Source: CAJMNU01 sp905214855 (GTDB taxonomy: Bacteria > Bacillota > Clostridia > Lachnospirales > Lachnospiraceae). Taken from it: a DNA stretch of 64,000 nt. The position numbers were made by a program, and so were the translations under genes. How positions within the stretch are numbered: position 1 is the stretch's first letter; every line of letters starts with the position of its first letter. This document shows positions 9,530 through 19,220 of the stretch, in pieces. The stretch spans positions 305,244-369,243 of the forward strand of contig CALADM010000025.1 in assembly GCA_937890595.1 (NCBI GenBank), written 5' to 3'. The notes beneath the pieces were generated by a model. That model ran no database searches and was not told the DNA's origin. It worked only from the letters and a program-made list of their open reading frames with translations.

Positions 9530-12049
9530 CTACATATCCGAATGATTCCAGTCTTTATATTCTTCAATCTCATTTTCCTGAAATGTACTCATTTCATTAT
9601 AAATCTTTGCTGCCATCTGAAACAAAGGGATTGCTGCAACTGCCCCTGTTCCCTCTCCAAGACACATTCCTGCCTGGATTACCGGCTGTTTTCCCAAAAC
9701 TTTTAAAACTTCCTTTGCTGCCGGTTCTGCAGAAACATGGGAAGCTAACATGTAATCCTTTGCTGTTGGACATATCACTGCCGCCGCAAGTGCCGCAGCT
9801 GCTGAGATAAATCCATCGATCACCACAGGAATCTGATATATTGCACCACCCAGAAAAATGCCTGTCATTCCAGCAAGATCCAAACCTCCCACTTTAGAAA
9901 GTACATCAATCCCATCTTTTTTATCTGGCTGATGAAGATGGATCGCCTGACGGATCACCTCAATTTTTTTCTGAAGCCCTTCATCGCTTAATCCAGCTCC
10001 CCGTCCTGTCATCTCCTGCGGATCTTTTCCAAGAAGAACAGAAACAACTGCGCTGCTTGTCGTGGTATTTCCTATTCCCATCTCACCTGTAGCAAGGAGC
10101 GTATATCCCATCTCTTTTTCTCTTTTTACCAATTCTATGCCATATAAAATCGCCTGTTCTGCCTCTTTTCGGCTCATCGCTGGCTCTTTTGCCATATTTT
10201 TTGTTCCTGACATCACTTTCATAGAAACCAGAGGATGTTTTTTCCCGAGTTTCTCTAGTTTGCCTGCCACTCCCAGATCCACAGGAACTACATCGATCCC
10301 ACAATGTTCTGCCATCAGGCAAGCACAGCTATTGCCTTTTGTCAAATTTTCTGTCACGATCGCAGTTACTTCCTGACCAGTCTGTGTCACCCCTTCTTCT
10401 ACGACACCATTATCTGCACAGCAAATAAGTAAAGCACACCGTTCTAAAGAAATGGCTGTGCTTCGTGTCATTCCTGCAATCTGTACTATTGCATCTTCTA
10501 AAACCCCCAGACTTCGAAGTGGTTTTGCAATACTGTCCCATCTTTTTTTTGCAAAATATTCCATCCTCTCATCTCTTGGTTTGATCTCCTTTATGTAATC
10601 ACTCAAAGAATCTTTTGAAGATGCCATCTTGTTATCTATTCCTTCATCCCTATCACATATAAACTTCTTTGAGGATATCTGATACTGTTCACATGCTTTT
10701 GCAAAATTTTCTGTCAGCTCTGGATTTGACGGATAATATAAATGAGGAAAGCCTGCCAGTATAGAATCTGTCTGATGCATACAATCCCATCCCCGATCTG
10801 AGGATGGCTTTTCTGCCCGTGCATCTTTCCCAGAATCTGTACTCTCCCAGTAATGAAATTCATGAGCGCGGATCGTACTTCCTTGTTTCAGAAAACCATT
10901 GCACATCATTTCTATTGTCACATATCCAAAGCGTCCTAAACGTGATTTTTTTTGTGCTTTTTCAGGAAATATGCCTGCCATAGGCCATACTCTTCCCTGT
11001 GCATCTTCCAAAGTTTCATGCAAATATAAAAATCCACCACATTCTGCAAGACATGGCATCCCCCCTTTTAGACAGGACTGGATCTGCCTTCTCATTTGGA
11101 TATTTTGTGAAAGTGTCTGTGCGTATAGCTCTGGATATCCGCCTCCTAAAAGCATCCCAGACACCCCTTTTGGAAGAGAAGAATCTCTAAGAGGGCTAAA
11201 AGGAACTAATTCTAGCCCAGCATTTTTAAGACATTCTAGGTTTTCAGGATAATAAAAACAAAATGCCTCATCCCTTGCTACTGCAATCTTTATGGGTTCT
11301 TTCTTCTTTTCTGTATGATACTTGCGATTATAGAAAGCCTCTTTTTTAAGCTCCAAATCTGAAGCAGTTTCAGCTAATTGCAAAATCTTTTCAATATCCA
11401 GTGTTCGTTCTAATTCTTCTGCCAGATCATCCAGTATCTGATGGATTCCATCAATCTCATAGGGTCTCACAAGTCCCAGATGACGGCTGGCAAGAGAATA
11501 TTCAGGAAGCTCTCTTATATACCCCAAAGGAACTACTCCCAATTCTTCAAATAGTGGGATCAAGCGCTTATAGGTTGCCTCGTGCATCCGATTGCAGATC
11601 ACACCACAAATATGACTGTCTTTTTGATACTCCAAAAAACCCTCAAGCATCGCTGCTGCAGACCTGCTGCATCCTTTTGCATCTAAAACAAGAATAACCG
11701 GTGTATCTGTCACTCTTGCAACATCATATGTACTTGCTTTCACTTCACTGGCGGCGATCCCATCATAAAATCCCATCACGCCTTCTACGACAGCCAGTTT
11801 TCCTTCTGCCTTTGCCAGTGTCTGTTTCACTCCCTCTTCTCCATCCAAAAATGTGTCCAGATTGCTCCCCTCAATCCCCAGAACTGTCCTGTGAAACATA
11901 GGATCAATGTAATCTGGTCCACATTTAAAGGAAGCACACAAAATATTTCTTTTTAAAAAAGCACGCAAAAGCCCACAAGTTATCAGTGTTTTTCCTGAAC
12001 CACTCTTAGGAGCTGCAATTAAAATCCGACTATTCTTTCTCAAACTCAT
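9530..12049 (-). CDS. cbiA-cobT: Fused cobyrinate a,c-diamide synthase (CbiA) and NaMN:DMB phosphoribosyltransferase (CobT)
   Basis: One uninterrupted frame of about 839 residues joins two pathway enzymes. Residues 1 to about 455 are CbiA: an ATP-binding APKSGSGKT P-loop, KCGPDYIDPMFH, VVEGVMGFYDG, and a C-terminal glutamine amidotransferase half with CLAECGGFLYL. CbiA amidates cobyrinate side chains a and c. From about residue 490 on it is CobT, with ADNGVVEEGVTQTG, GEMGIGNTTTSSA and the catalytic-Glu motif CLGEGTGA. CobT makes the alpha-ribazole phosphate used in the lower loop. ATG 12049 is preceded by GGAGGGGG and lies inside the end of cbiT (20-base overlap). The two activities are not consecutive in the pathway. 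Confidence 0.93.
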   Translation of the reverse strand: MSLRKNSRILIAAPKSGSGKTLITCGLLRAFLKRNILCASFKCGPDYIDPMFHRTVLGIEGSNLDTFLDGEEGVKQTLAKAEGKLAVVEGVMGFYDGIAASEVKASTYDVARVTDTPVILVLDAKGCSRSAAAMLEGFLEYQKDSHICGVICNRMHEATYKRLIPLFEELGVVPLGYIRELPEYSLASRHLGLVRPYEIDGIHQILDDLAEELERTLDIEKILQLAETASDLELKKEAFYNRKYHTEKKKEPIKIAVARDEAFCFYYPENLECLKNAGLELVPFSPLRDSSLPKGVSGMLLGGGYPELYAQTLSQNIQMRRQIQSCLKGGMPCLAECGGFLYLHETLEDAQGRVWPMAGIFPEKAQKKSRLGRFGYVTIEMMCNGFLKQGSTIRAHEFHYWESTDSGKDARAEKPSSDRGWDCMHQTDSILAGFPHLYYPSNPELTENFAKACEQYQISSKKFICDRDEGIDNKMASSKDSLSDYIKEIKPRDERMEYFAKKRWDSIAKPLRSLGVLEDAIVQIAGMTRSTAISLERCALLICCADNGVVEEGVTQTGQEVTAIVTENLTKGNSCACLMAEHCGIDVVPVDLGVAGKLEKLGKKHPLVSMKVMSGTKNMAKEPAMSRKEAEQAILYGIELVKREKEMGYTLLATGEMGIGNTTTSSAVVSVLLGKDPQEMTGRGAGLSDEGLQKKIEVIRQAIHLHQPDKKDGIDVLSKVGGLDLAGMTGIFLGGAIYQIPVVIDGFISAAAALAAAVICPTAKDYMLASHVSAEPAAKEVLKVLGKQPVIQAGMCLGEGTGAVAAIPLFQMAAKIYNEMSTFQENEIEEYKDWNHSDM

Positions 12050-12626
12050 GCTGTCCCCCTCCAAATGCAAAAATATAAACCGGATTCTGCCCCTGCATCA
12101 AATGATATTTCCCAATCTGACGGGTATTCGCTGTTGACAAAAGGGAAATCTCTGCCTCTCTGCCTGTCTCTGACAAATAATAACTCACTTCTGAAATCGT
12201 CTCTAATGTCACAGCATTGATCACCACCCGAATCTCTGGATTTTTTTCTTCTAAGCTCCTTAGAACTTCCCTCAGATTCCCACCGCTTCCTCCTATAAAT
12301 GCATGAGTTGGCATCTCCAATGGAAGAAAAACTTCTGGCGCTTCCCCCTCTACAATCTCTATTTTATGAGAAACTCCAAATTTCTTCCTATTTTGATCAA
12401 TCAGATCGACCGCCTCATGGTTTCTTTCTATCGCATAAACTTTTCTGCAATGTTCCTGTAATGCTGCCTCTACTGCCACAGAACCCGTCCCCGCACCAAT
12501 ATCATATAAAACTACGTCTCTCCCAGTTCTTTGATACATCTCCATTTCCAGCTTAGACAAAGAAACAGCACGCACCTCACTTTTGGTCATTGGTACATTT
12601 CCTCGGATCAGCCACTCATCCCTCAT
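12030..12626 (-). CDS. cbiT: Cobalt-precorrin-6B C15-methyltransferase (decarboxylating)
   Basis: SAM-dependent enzyme that methylates C15 and decarboxylates the ring C acetate. It has the typical CbiT start MRDEWLIRGNVPMTKSEVRA and a class I SAM motif DIGAGTGSVAVEAA. About 198 residues, the normal length. ATG 12626 is preceded by GAGGAG. The gene overlaps the end of cbiJ-cbiE by 11 bases and the start of cbiA-cobT by 20 bases, so translation is probably coupled. Confidence 0.95.
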   Translation of the reverse strand: MRDEWLIRGNVPMTKSEVRAVSLSKLEMEMYQRTGRDVVLYDIGAGTGSVAVEAALQEHCRKVYAIERNHEAVDLIDQNRKKFGVSHKIEIVEGEAPEVFLPLEMPTHAFIGGSGGNLREVLRSLEEKNPEIRVVINAVTLETISEVSYYLSETGREAEISLLSTANTRQIGKYHLMQGQNPVYIFAFGGGQHEFEKE

Positions 12627-14220
12627 CGTTTTTCTCCTCATCTGTTCGTATCTTTTTACATGATATATCTTGTCCTTCTGTTTTTTCTGGTGTTTCTTTC
12701 CAAATCAACATAACAGACAGTGGGTCAAATGTTTTTTCTGTCATTTCTTTTGCCATTCCGCATATAACCCGCTCTTGCGGATAGGAAAGCCTCTCTCCAA
12801 TACAGACCATCCAGTTACCCATCCCAATGTTTACAAGACGGCGACATATAAGATCTGGTGTATGCTGTTTATCTAACAGTAAAAATACTTTTTTATGAGT
12901 TTCTACTATCTTCTCCAGATCACACTCTCTTCCGTGAAAACTTGATATGTTTGCATCTTCCCATGAAACCTGACATTTCGCACATAAATATGACAAAGAG
13001 GAGATCCCCGGACAACATTCTAATTGATATTTTCGTCTCAATACATCTGTTTCCTTATTTTTTTTCTCATACTCTATCAGAGAAGCTGCTCCACTATAAA
13101 AACCGCTGTCACCAGAATACAATACCGCCGCACAGTGAACATCGGAATGTTCTTCCAGCCATGTTAAGATCGTCTTTGCATGATAACTGCATATCACCTG
13201 TTTTTGACCAATTTCTTTTTTCCATGCTTCCAAAACACGTCCTGCGCCAAATACCACCTGACTCTTTTCAATACATTGTTCCCCTTTTCTTGTCTTAGTA
13301 AGATCGTCTCCCATTCCAGCCCCGATCAAAAAAAGTTTACAGTATGTTGTGCCATCTTCCTGTATTCTACTCTCTTCTGTCCTGCATATCTGATTTTTTC
13401 TACTTTCTGTCTGTCCTCTCTGCCTTAAAAGATCTGCACATTCTTCCAGAGAAATCCCACTCTCTTTTGGTCGAGCGATGATCAAGGCTGAAATCCCTAA
13501 TTCTCTTGCTGCCTCTATTTTATCCTCAAAACCGCCAACATGCCCGCTCTCTTTTGTCACGATCCATTGTGCCTGCACACTGCGAAACATTTCCAGATTC
13601 AATGCTTTAGAAAATGGTCCTTGCATACATATAATATGGTTTCCTGACAGTCCAACGTCAAGACATGCCTCCAAAGAAGATCTCACAGGAAGAACCCGTG
13701 CATACACCCGCTCCTTAAATTCCTTCATCTTGGAAAAAACACTTAACTCTTTACTTCCTGTCGTCAAAAAAATATTTCCTGTTGTTTCTTCCAAAAATCT
13801 GGCTGCCTCTTGTGCATTTTGAACAGTTTTGCAAGTATCATTTTGCACATGTTCTTCCGGTATCAGCCCTTCCTCACTGCGCAGACATCTCGTATAGACA
13901 ATTCCCATGCGTTTTGCTGCACATTTTATATTTTCTGTCACTTCTCTGGCAAAGGGATGGGTCGCATCCACCACCCAATCGATTTCTTCTTCAAGAATCA
14001 ACCGCTCCATCTCAGGCTCATTCAATGCGCCCTCATACACGGTAAGTGTTGGACTGTTCTTTAAGAATTCTCCTCCATATGAGCTGACAACTGTTGCCAC
14101 TGCCTCAATCTCACACTCACGACACACCTCTGTAAGTATTCTTCCTTCTGTTGTCCCTGCCGCAATCCAAACCTTAGCATTTCTATCCATCTTTTTATGC
14201 TTCATCCTTTTTTCTTTCAC
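12616..14220 (-). CDS. cbiJ-cbiE: Fused precorrin-6A reductase (CbiJ) and precorrin-6Y C5-methyltransferase (CbiE)
   Basis: One frame of up to 534 residues. The N-terminal half is CbiJ/CobK, with WIAAGTTEGR, VVDATHPFA and TTGSKELSVF; it reduces the corrin macrocycle. From about residue 300 it is CbiE, a tetrapyrrole methyltransferase with LFLIGAGMGDDLT and YSGDSGFYSGA. CbiE acts together with CbiT, the next gene. The start is uncertain: GTG 14220 (AGAGG upstream), ATG 14205 and ATG 14190 are all possible, and they differ by only 10 residues. It overlaps the end of cbiH. Confidence 0.93.
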   Translation of the reverse strand: MKEKRMKHKKMDRNAKVWIAAGTTEGRILTEVCRECEIEAVATVVSSYGGEFLKNSPTLTVYEGALNEPEMERLILEEEIDWVVDATHPFAREVTENIKCAAKRMGIVYTRCLRSEEGLIPEEHVQNDTCKTVQNAQEAARFLEETTGNIFLTTGSKELSVFSKMKEFKERVYARVLPVRSSLEACLDVGLSGNHIICMQGPFSKALNLEMFRSVQAQWIVTKESGHVGGFEDKIEAARELGISALIIARPKESGISLEECADLLRQRGQTESRKNQICRTEESRIQEDGTTYCKLFLIGAGMGDDLTKTRKGEQCIEKSQVVFGAGRVLEAWKKEIGQKQVICSYHAKTILTWLEEHSDVHCAAVLYSGDSGFYSGAASLIEYEKKNKETDVLRRKYQLECCPGISSLSYLCAKCQVSWEDANISSFHGRECDLEKIVETHKKVFLLLDKQHTPDLICRRLVNIGMGNWMVCIGERLSYPQERVICGMAKEMTEKTFDPLSVMLIWKETPEKTEGQDISCKKIRTDEEKNDEG

Positions 14221-14962
14221 ACCGATAGCCTCTTGGTGTCACCATTCTGCCTGCCATCTGTTTTGTCGATTCATTTCCAATAAAAATCGTAGTAAACATA
14301 TCTGCCTGAAACGTTCTGAGTTCTTCCAGTGTCATAATGCTGATCTTTTGCCCATCCCTTCCAATCTGTCTGACTGCTGCACAGACAGTCTTTGGACTAC
14401 GACAGGTTAAAAGCAGATCACATGCCCACATAAGATAGTCTGATCTCTTCTTGCTGGATGGATTATAGATGCAGATTGCAAAATCTCCCTGTCCTGCACA
14501 TAAAATACGTTTTTCAATTGTCTCCTTTGGGGTGAGCAGATCACTCAAACTGATCACCGCAAAATCGTGTGCCAATGGTGCTCCCAAAACAGCACTTCCT
14601 GCCAATGCTGCTGTGACTCCCGGAATTACCTGAACATCGATATCATCGAATTCTTCTAAGAGTTCCAGCATAGGGCTTGCCATGCCATAAACACCTGCAT
14701 CTCCACTGCACACCATTGCCACAGTTTTTCCTTCCTGTGCCATTTTAAAAGCCTCTCGGCATCTTTCTATTTCCTGTTTCATTGGTGTTGTATAAAATTC
14801 TTTTTCTGGAAAGTAAGCTCTCAGCAGATCAATATAAACCGTATATCCTACGATCACATCGCATTGCTCCAGAATTTCCTTTGCCTGTATGGTCAGTTGT
14901 TTTTCATTTCCTGGTCCCATTCCAACAACATAGATTACTTTTTTTTGTTTTGTTCCTATCAT
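14195..14962 (-). CDS. cbiH: Cobalt-precorrin-3B C17-methyltransferase
   Basis: Ring-contraction methyltransferase of the anaerobic pathway, 255 residues. Tetrapyrrole methylase fold with YVVGMGPGNEKQLT, the family-specific GYTVYIDL, CSGDAGVYGMAS, and VIPGVTAALAGSAVLGAPL. The ribosome binding site is AGG before ATG 14962. It follows cbiG by 28 bases in the same operon, and its tail overlaps the cbiJ-cbiE fusion. Confidence 0.96.
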   Translation of the reverse strand: MIGTKQKKVIYVVGMGPGNEKQLTIQAKEILEQCDVIVGYTVYIDLLRAYFPEKEFYTTPMKQEIERCREAFKMAQEGKTVAMVCSGDAGVYGMASPMLELLEEFDDIDVQVIPGVTAALAGSAVLGAPLAHDFAVISLSDLLTPKETIEKRILCAGQGDFAICIYNPSSKKRSDYLMWACDLLLTCRSPKTVCAAVRQIGRDGQKISIMTLEELRTFQADMFTTIFIGNESTKQMAGRMVTPRGYRCERKKDEA

Positions 14963-14990
14963 TTTTTACCTGCCATTTCTATTCTGTCAT

Positions 14991-16136
14991 CTATCTTGAT
15001 ATTCCTATTTCTCTAATCGTAGTTCCTTTCTCAAACTGGATCTCCCTTTCACTGTATGCTGCTGCCACTGTCATTCCATTTACAGCACACTTAGGAAAGC
15101 ATAATCTTCCCCCAGAATGCAGAACGGCTGCTCTCTCACACACATTCCCCACTCCAAGAATCTTCTTTACAAAAGGTGATTCCATAAATTCTCCCTCTGC
15201 CTCTTCTAATTCTTCTGCAGAATATGTCACAAATTCCCAGCCAAACTCTTTTGCCAACTCCAACATTCCTTTTTCTTCCCTTTTTCTGTCTACACTTGCA
15301 AGACAGGAAACTGCCTCTATATAAATAGAATGTGTTTGGAAGGCTTCCTCTGTCTGGCTCTTTAGAACACTTTTTTCCACGCCCTTACGACATCCCATTC
15401 CCACAGTCACACATTTGGGTATTAAAATCAATGCCCTTCCCTTTGCTGCCTCTTCCTCCCAAAAAGGATCTCTTTTTATCGATATCACAATATTTTTCTC
15501 ACACATTTTGCCTAAAGTAATTCCTTCAGGCAATTTTTTTGAAAGGCGGCAAAAGTCTGTGAATAGTCCCACTTCTTCTCCCTCTAGCAGACTTCCTGCA
15601 ATCTGTCTAATACCCTCTCGGTTCCAGATCACCATTTTATTTTTTACTGCAAACACATCCACAGCAAAACCTCCATAGAGATCACTTGCTGTTGTGATCA
15701 CAGGAAGTGACCCCATATTGGCACTGATCAGACTGGCAAGTTCATTGGCACCTCCTACATGACCAGATAAAAGAGGAATACAATACAGTCCCCGTTCATC
15801 TAAAACGATCACAGCCGGATCTGTCAGCTTGTCTTTTACATATGGTGCGATCGCTCTGACAGCAATTCCAACTGCTCCCACAAAAATCAGGGCATCTTTT
15901 TGGGAAAACTGTTTTTTAGTCCACTCTGTCAATGTTTCATCTATCCTTTGAACAGATACCTTTTTAGAGATCAGATCTGCCTCACCAAAAAAATGCTTTA
16001 AAAGAGTGACCTGTACTTGCATAACATCTGATAAAGAATCCGCCAGAGCAAGTGCCAAACGGCTTCCATTCCTTGTAAAAGCGATCACAGACACTTTTTT
16101 TATATTGTTTTCTCTATCCTCTCTCTCTTCTTCCAT
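14991..16136 (-). CDS. cbiG: Cobalt-precorrin-5A hydrolase
   Basis: Opens the delta-lactone of cobalt-precorrin-5A and releases the C20-derived two-carbon fragment. About 381 residues: an N-terminal region (VSVIAFTRNG), the central signature FVGAVGIAVRAIAPYV with LLSGHVGGANELA, and the C-terminal CbiG domain (VTVGMGCRKG, LASVDRKREEKG). ATG 16136 has only a modest AGGG upstream. The gene lies 46 bases downstream of the glycosidase-like gene. Confidence 0.95.
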   Translation of the reverse strand: MEEEREDRENNIKKVSVIAFTRNGSRLALALADSLSDVMQVQVTLLKHFFGEADLISKKVSVQRIDETLTEWTKKQFSQKDALIFVGAVGIAVRAIAPYVKDKLTDPAVIVLDERGLYCIPLLSGHVGGANELASLISANMGSLPVITTASDLYGGFAVDVFAVKNKMVIWNREGIRQIAGSLLEGEEVGLFTDFCRLSKKLPEGITLGKMCEKNIVISIKRDPFWEEEAAKGRALILIPKCVTVGMGCRKGVEKSVLKSQTEEAFQTHSIYIEAVSCLASVDRKREEKGMLELAKEFGWEFVTYSAEELEEAEGEFMESPFVKKILGVGNVCERAAVLHSGGRLCFPKCAVNGMTVAAAYSEREIQFEKGTTIREIGISR

Positions 16137-16182
16137 TCAAAAAAATCCCTTTCATAAACCAGTTTCCACTTCTTTTTTTAAT

Positions 16183-17763
16183 TCAAGATAACTGCCTGTT
16201 GATCCTTCTCACCGCATCGATACTCCCCAGTTCCTGTCCATTCATATCATATAGTTTTCCATCCTGTATATAAGTATACACTTTTATGTTATCTAAACAC
16301 ACCTCAGAATCACTCTCCCACATCACATAAGAAAGTTCATCTCCGTGAAAAGTCAGCGTAACATTCTGGTTTTCTGATATGGATACGCTCTTTTTCTGCC
16401 TTCCAACCGTCACACTCACCTCTGCCATTTCTTCACATTCTGCTAAAAATTCCACATACACGGGCTGATGATATGGCACTGTATCATAAACAAACTGGCT
16501 TATCATTCCTCCCTTTTTCAAAAGCATTTTATGATTTGCGTCTTGATACACCACTTCTGTCTTATCATTTCTTCTCCAATGTTCATCCCCTAATCCAAAC
16601 TGTGCATTATACACTTTATTGTCACAATAATTTTGATATGTCCATATTCCATACCCCATACTGTAACGTTTCAAAATATCAGCCGACATTCCCAGATACT
16701 GATTCAACTCATCTGGTCGGACCTGTACATTGTCTTCATATCCTGGTGTAGTATCTACAAACAAAAACTGCTCTACAAAAAGTGGTTTACTGCTCTCTTT
16801 GCTGATTTTATCAAAAACAGTCTCTGTCATTTTTGCAGCATCTCTGGCGGAAACAGTTTGCCCCTGATTATCAAATCCCATTGGTATCCCATACATCATC
16901 GCTGTATACGATGCCTGTCCGGCTTCATATGTTTTCTGATGTCCATAATACATCGTTTGTCCATCTGAACTGGAGAGATAATCTGCATCTGTGCGTACTT
17001 CCATAGAAAGTCCCGGAAATACCTGCTGTGTTTCTTCCAAAAGCTCCATCAAAAATGTATCATAATAATCATAGAACACTTTCATTGCCATTGTTCCAGG
17101 TTTTGGAAAAGGCAACCTGTATTCCCTGACTGGTTCTTCATATAAATTGCTCAGCTGTTCTATGGAATATTTCTCTAAAGCATAAGAAACATATCCACTT
17201 TTTTGTGCGATTTCCAGTCCCTTAGAAGAAGTCCTGTCAACAAAGGAAAGATCTGTAAAATTCCAAAAATCTTCCCATGTTATAAACCCACCCGCAAAAT
17301 TAGGATGCCTGTTTGCCGCCTGATACATGTTTTTTGCATAGTCCAACCATGCATTCCGCACTGTTTTATCAGTCACAAGTTCCCGATAGCGTTCCAAACA
17401 GGATTCCTGTGTATTATAATAATCCCACACATATCCGATCCTAAGATAAACCATAAGTCCAGCCTCTTCTGCCGCTTTCATCACCTGTTCCAACATTTGA
17501 AATGCCCGTTCATTATAGGAGATCGGAGACATGGATGGCTGAAATTCTCTCCAAGGTATCACCAATATGATCCCATTAAATCCATCCTGCATGATCTGTG
17601 TGAATTCTTCCTCCATATGAACATGTTCACTGTTCCAGAAATTCATTGGACAGGCATCTGAAAAATATGTAGCACATTTGACATAATCCTTTGCATACAC
17701 CGTCTGCACTCCTAATAGAGATATCATCAATAACAAAATACCAATTCTTCGCATCCCAGCCAT
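16183..17763 (-). CDS. Secreted glycoside-hydrolase-like TIM-barrel protein inside the corrinoid operon
   Basis: Protein of about 526 residues with a signal peptide (hydrophobic residues 6-19, cleavage likely after VYA at 24). It looks like a clan GH-A (beta/alpha)8 glycosidase: GIILVIPWREF, YLRIGYVWDYY, a candidate acid/base Glu164 in ITWEDFWN and a candidate nucleophile Glu331 in FVEQFLF. A short beta-rich C-terminal region follows. I cannot assign a GH family or substrate. ATG 17763 with GGGGGAAA upstream is preferred to ATG 17775. It lies between a MATE transporter and cbiG, 53 and 46 bases apart, in the same direction. There is no obvious reason for such an enzyme in corrin synthesis. 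Confidence 0.65.
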   Translation of the reverse strand: MAGMRRIGILLLMISLLGVQTVYAKDYVKCATYFSDACPMNFWNSEHVHMEEEFTQIMQDGFNGIILVIPWREFQPSMSPISYNERAFQMLEQVMKAAEEAGLMVYLRIGYVWDYYNTQESCLERYRELVTDKTVRNAWLDYAKNMYQAANRHPNFAGGFITWEDFWNFTDLSFVDRTSSKGLEIAQKSGYVSYALEKYSIEQLSNLYEEPVREYRLPFPKPGTMAMKVFYDYYDTFLMELLEETQQVFPGLSMEVRTDADYLSSSDGQTMYYGHQKTYEAGQASYTAMMYGIPMGFDNQGQTVSARDAAKMTETVFDKISKESSKPLFVEQFLFVDTTPGYEDNVQVRPDELNQYLGMSADILKRYSMGYGIWTYQNYCDNKVYNAQFGLGDEHWRRNDKTEVVYQDANHKMLLKKGGMISQFVYDTVPYHQPVYVEFLAECEEMAEVSVTVGRQKKSVSISENQNVTLTFHGDELSYVMWESDSEVCLDNIKVYTYIQDGKLYDMNGQELGSIDAVRRINRQLS

Positions 17764-17816
17764 ACTTTCCCCCATCTTTTGTATAAATGCTGCCTTGCGT
17801 TTTTATAAAGCAGACT

Positions 17817-19220
17817 CTACTCCACCACCATATTGTTGATCCAAACACCTTTTTTTACAAGGACATAACCAATTGCACATTTAATCAGATCGACCATCTG
17901 ACAGAGCAGATAAACCAGAATAATATTCCATCCTGTATATCTGGATAAAACATATGCCAAAGGTACATTGACACACCACATATACACACTGTCAAACAAA
18001 AATGTCACCATTGTATTCCCGCCTGAACGAAGAGTAAAATAGGCTGTATTCATAAATGCATTTTGAGGCATACATACTGCTGCCACTAAAATGAATCCTG
18101 CTGCAAGATATTTGACATCCTCTGTTGTATTATAGATCTGTGGAAATGCCGGAGCGACCAACGCCATCAAAACTCCCAATCCAAAACAGATCCCAACGGA
18201 AAATGCGATCAATTTTGTATCTGTCTCTTTTGCTTCTTTCAATTTTCCGGCACCCAGAAGCTGTCCCACAATAATCGCCACTGCATTGCCCAGTGCAAGA
18301 AATGCCACGTTAAACACATTAGATATTGTTCCAGAAATATTTAATGCTGCCACAACAGAAAGCCCTCTGACAGAATAACACTGCAGTAACATTGCCATTG
18401 CTGCCGAATATAACGTCTCATTGACCAAAAGAGGAAATCCTTTCTTTAATACATTCCAAAGTAATTTCCCCGGAACTTTCAAAGTATGATAAAGCCCATC
18501 CATGTAGGATACTTTTTCTTTATGTGTGTGCATCCACACAACAATCACAATACATTCCACAAAACGTGCTGCCACTGTGGCAATCGCTGCACCCTGTACT
18601 CCTAATTTAGGGAAACCAAATTTACCAAAAATCAAAACATAATTTAACATCATGTTGACTACAACTGCCACAATCCCTGCCTTCATTGGAAGAACAGTCT
18701 CCCCTGTCTCACGCAGTGTACTTGCATAGATCTGCACAATCACAAATGGAATCAAGCCCACCAGCGTCACCTGCAAATACTTCATTCCGTGATACAATGC
18801 CGCCTCATTGCTCGCTGCATCATTGCCCTCATTTAAATAAAGAGAGATCAGAGGACTACCAAATGCAAGAAGGATCAGCTCCGCAACCACTGTAATGATC
18901 ACTGCAAGCCAGATTTTTATCCGGATCGTATTGCGAATCCCTTCCTTATTTCCCTGACCGTAAAACTGTGCAGTAAAAATACCTGCTCCCGACAAACCAC
19001 CAAAGATACAGAGATTAAAAACAAAAATCAGCTGATTGACAATGGCAACACCTGTCATCTCTTCTGTTCCGACCTGTCCCACCATAATGTTATCCAACAT
19101 ACTGACAAAATTTGTAATTCCATTCTGAATCATGATCGGAATTGCCACGATCAATACCATCCTATAAAAATCTCTATCTCCAATCAATGCTCTCATGCGT
19201 GTTCTCATCTGTGTTTTCAT
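17817..19220 (-). CDS. MATE family efflux transporter coupled to cbiF
   Basis: Twelve-helix multidrug/organic compound exporter of 467 residues. MATE signatures include FVSMLDNIMVGQVG and GIFTAQFYGQGNKEG, with a second repeat half near KLLWNVLKKGFPLLVNE. Its ATG shares an ATGA overlap with the cbiF stop, so the two are translationally coupled. This placement suggests a corrinoid-linked substrate, such as export of a corrinoid or precursor; that is inference only. Confidence 0.9.
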   Translation of the reverse strand: MKTQMRTRMRALIGDRDFYRMVLIVAIPIMIQNGITNFVSMLDNIMVGQVGTEEMTGVAIVNQLIFVFNLCIFGGLSGAGIFTAQFYGQGNKEGIRNTIRIKIWLAVIITVVAELILLAFGSPLISLYLNEGNDAASNEAALYHGMKYLQVTLVGLIPFVIVQIYASTLRETGETVLPMKAGIVAVVVNMMLNYVLIFGKFGFPKLGVQGAAIATVAARFVECIVIVVWMHTHKEKVSYMDGLYHTLKVPGKLLWNVLKKGFPLLVNETLYSAAMAMLLQCYSVRGLSVVAALNISGTISNVFNVAFLALGNAVAIIVGQLLGAGKLKEAKETDTKLIAFSVGICFGLGVLMALVAPAFPQIYNTTEDVKYLAAGFILVAAVCMPQNAFMNTAYFTLRSGGNTMVTFLFDSVYMWCVNVPLAYVLSRYTGWNIILVYLLCQMVDLIKCAIGYVLVKKGVWINNMVVE

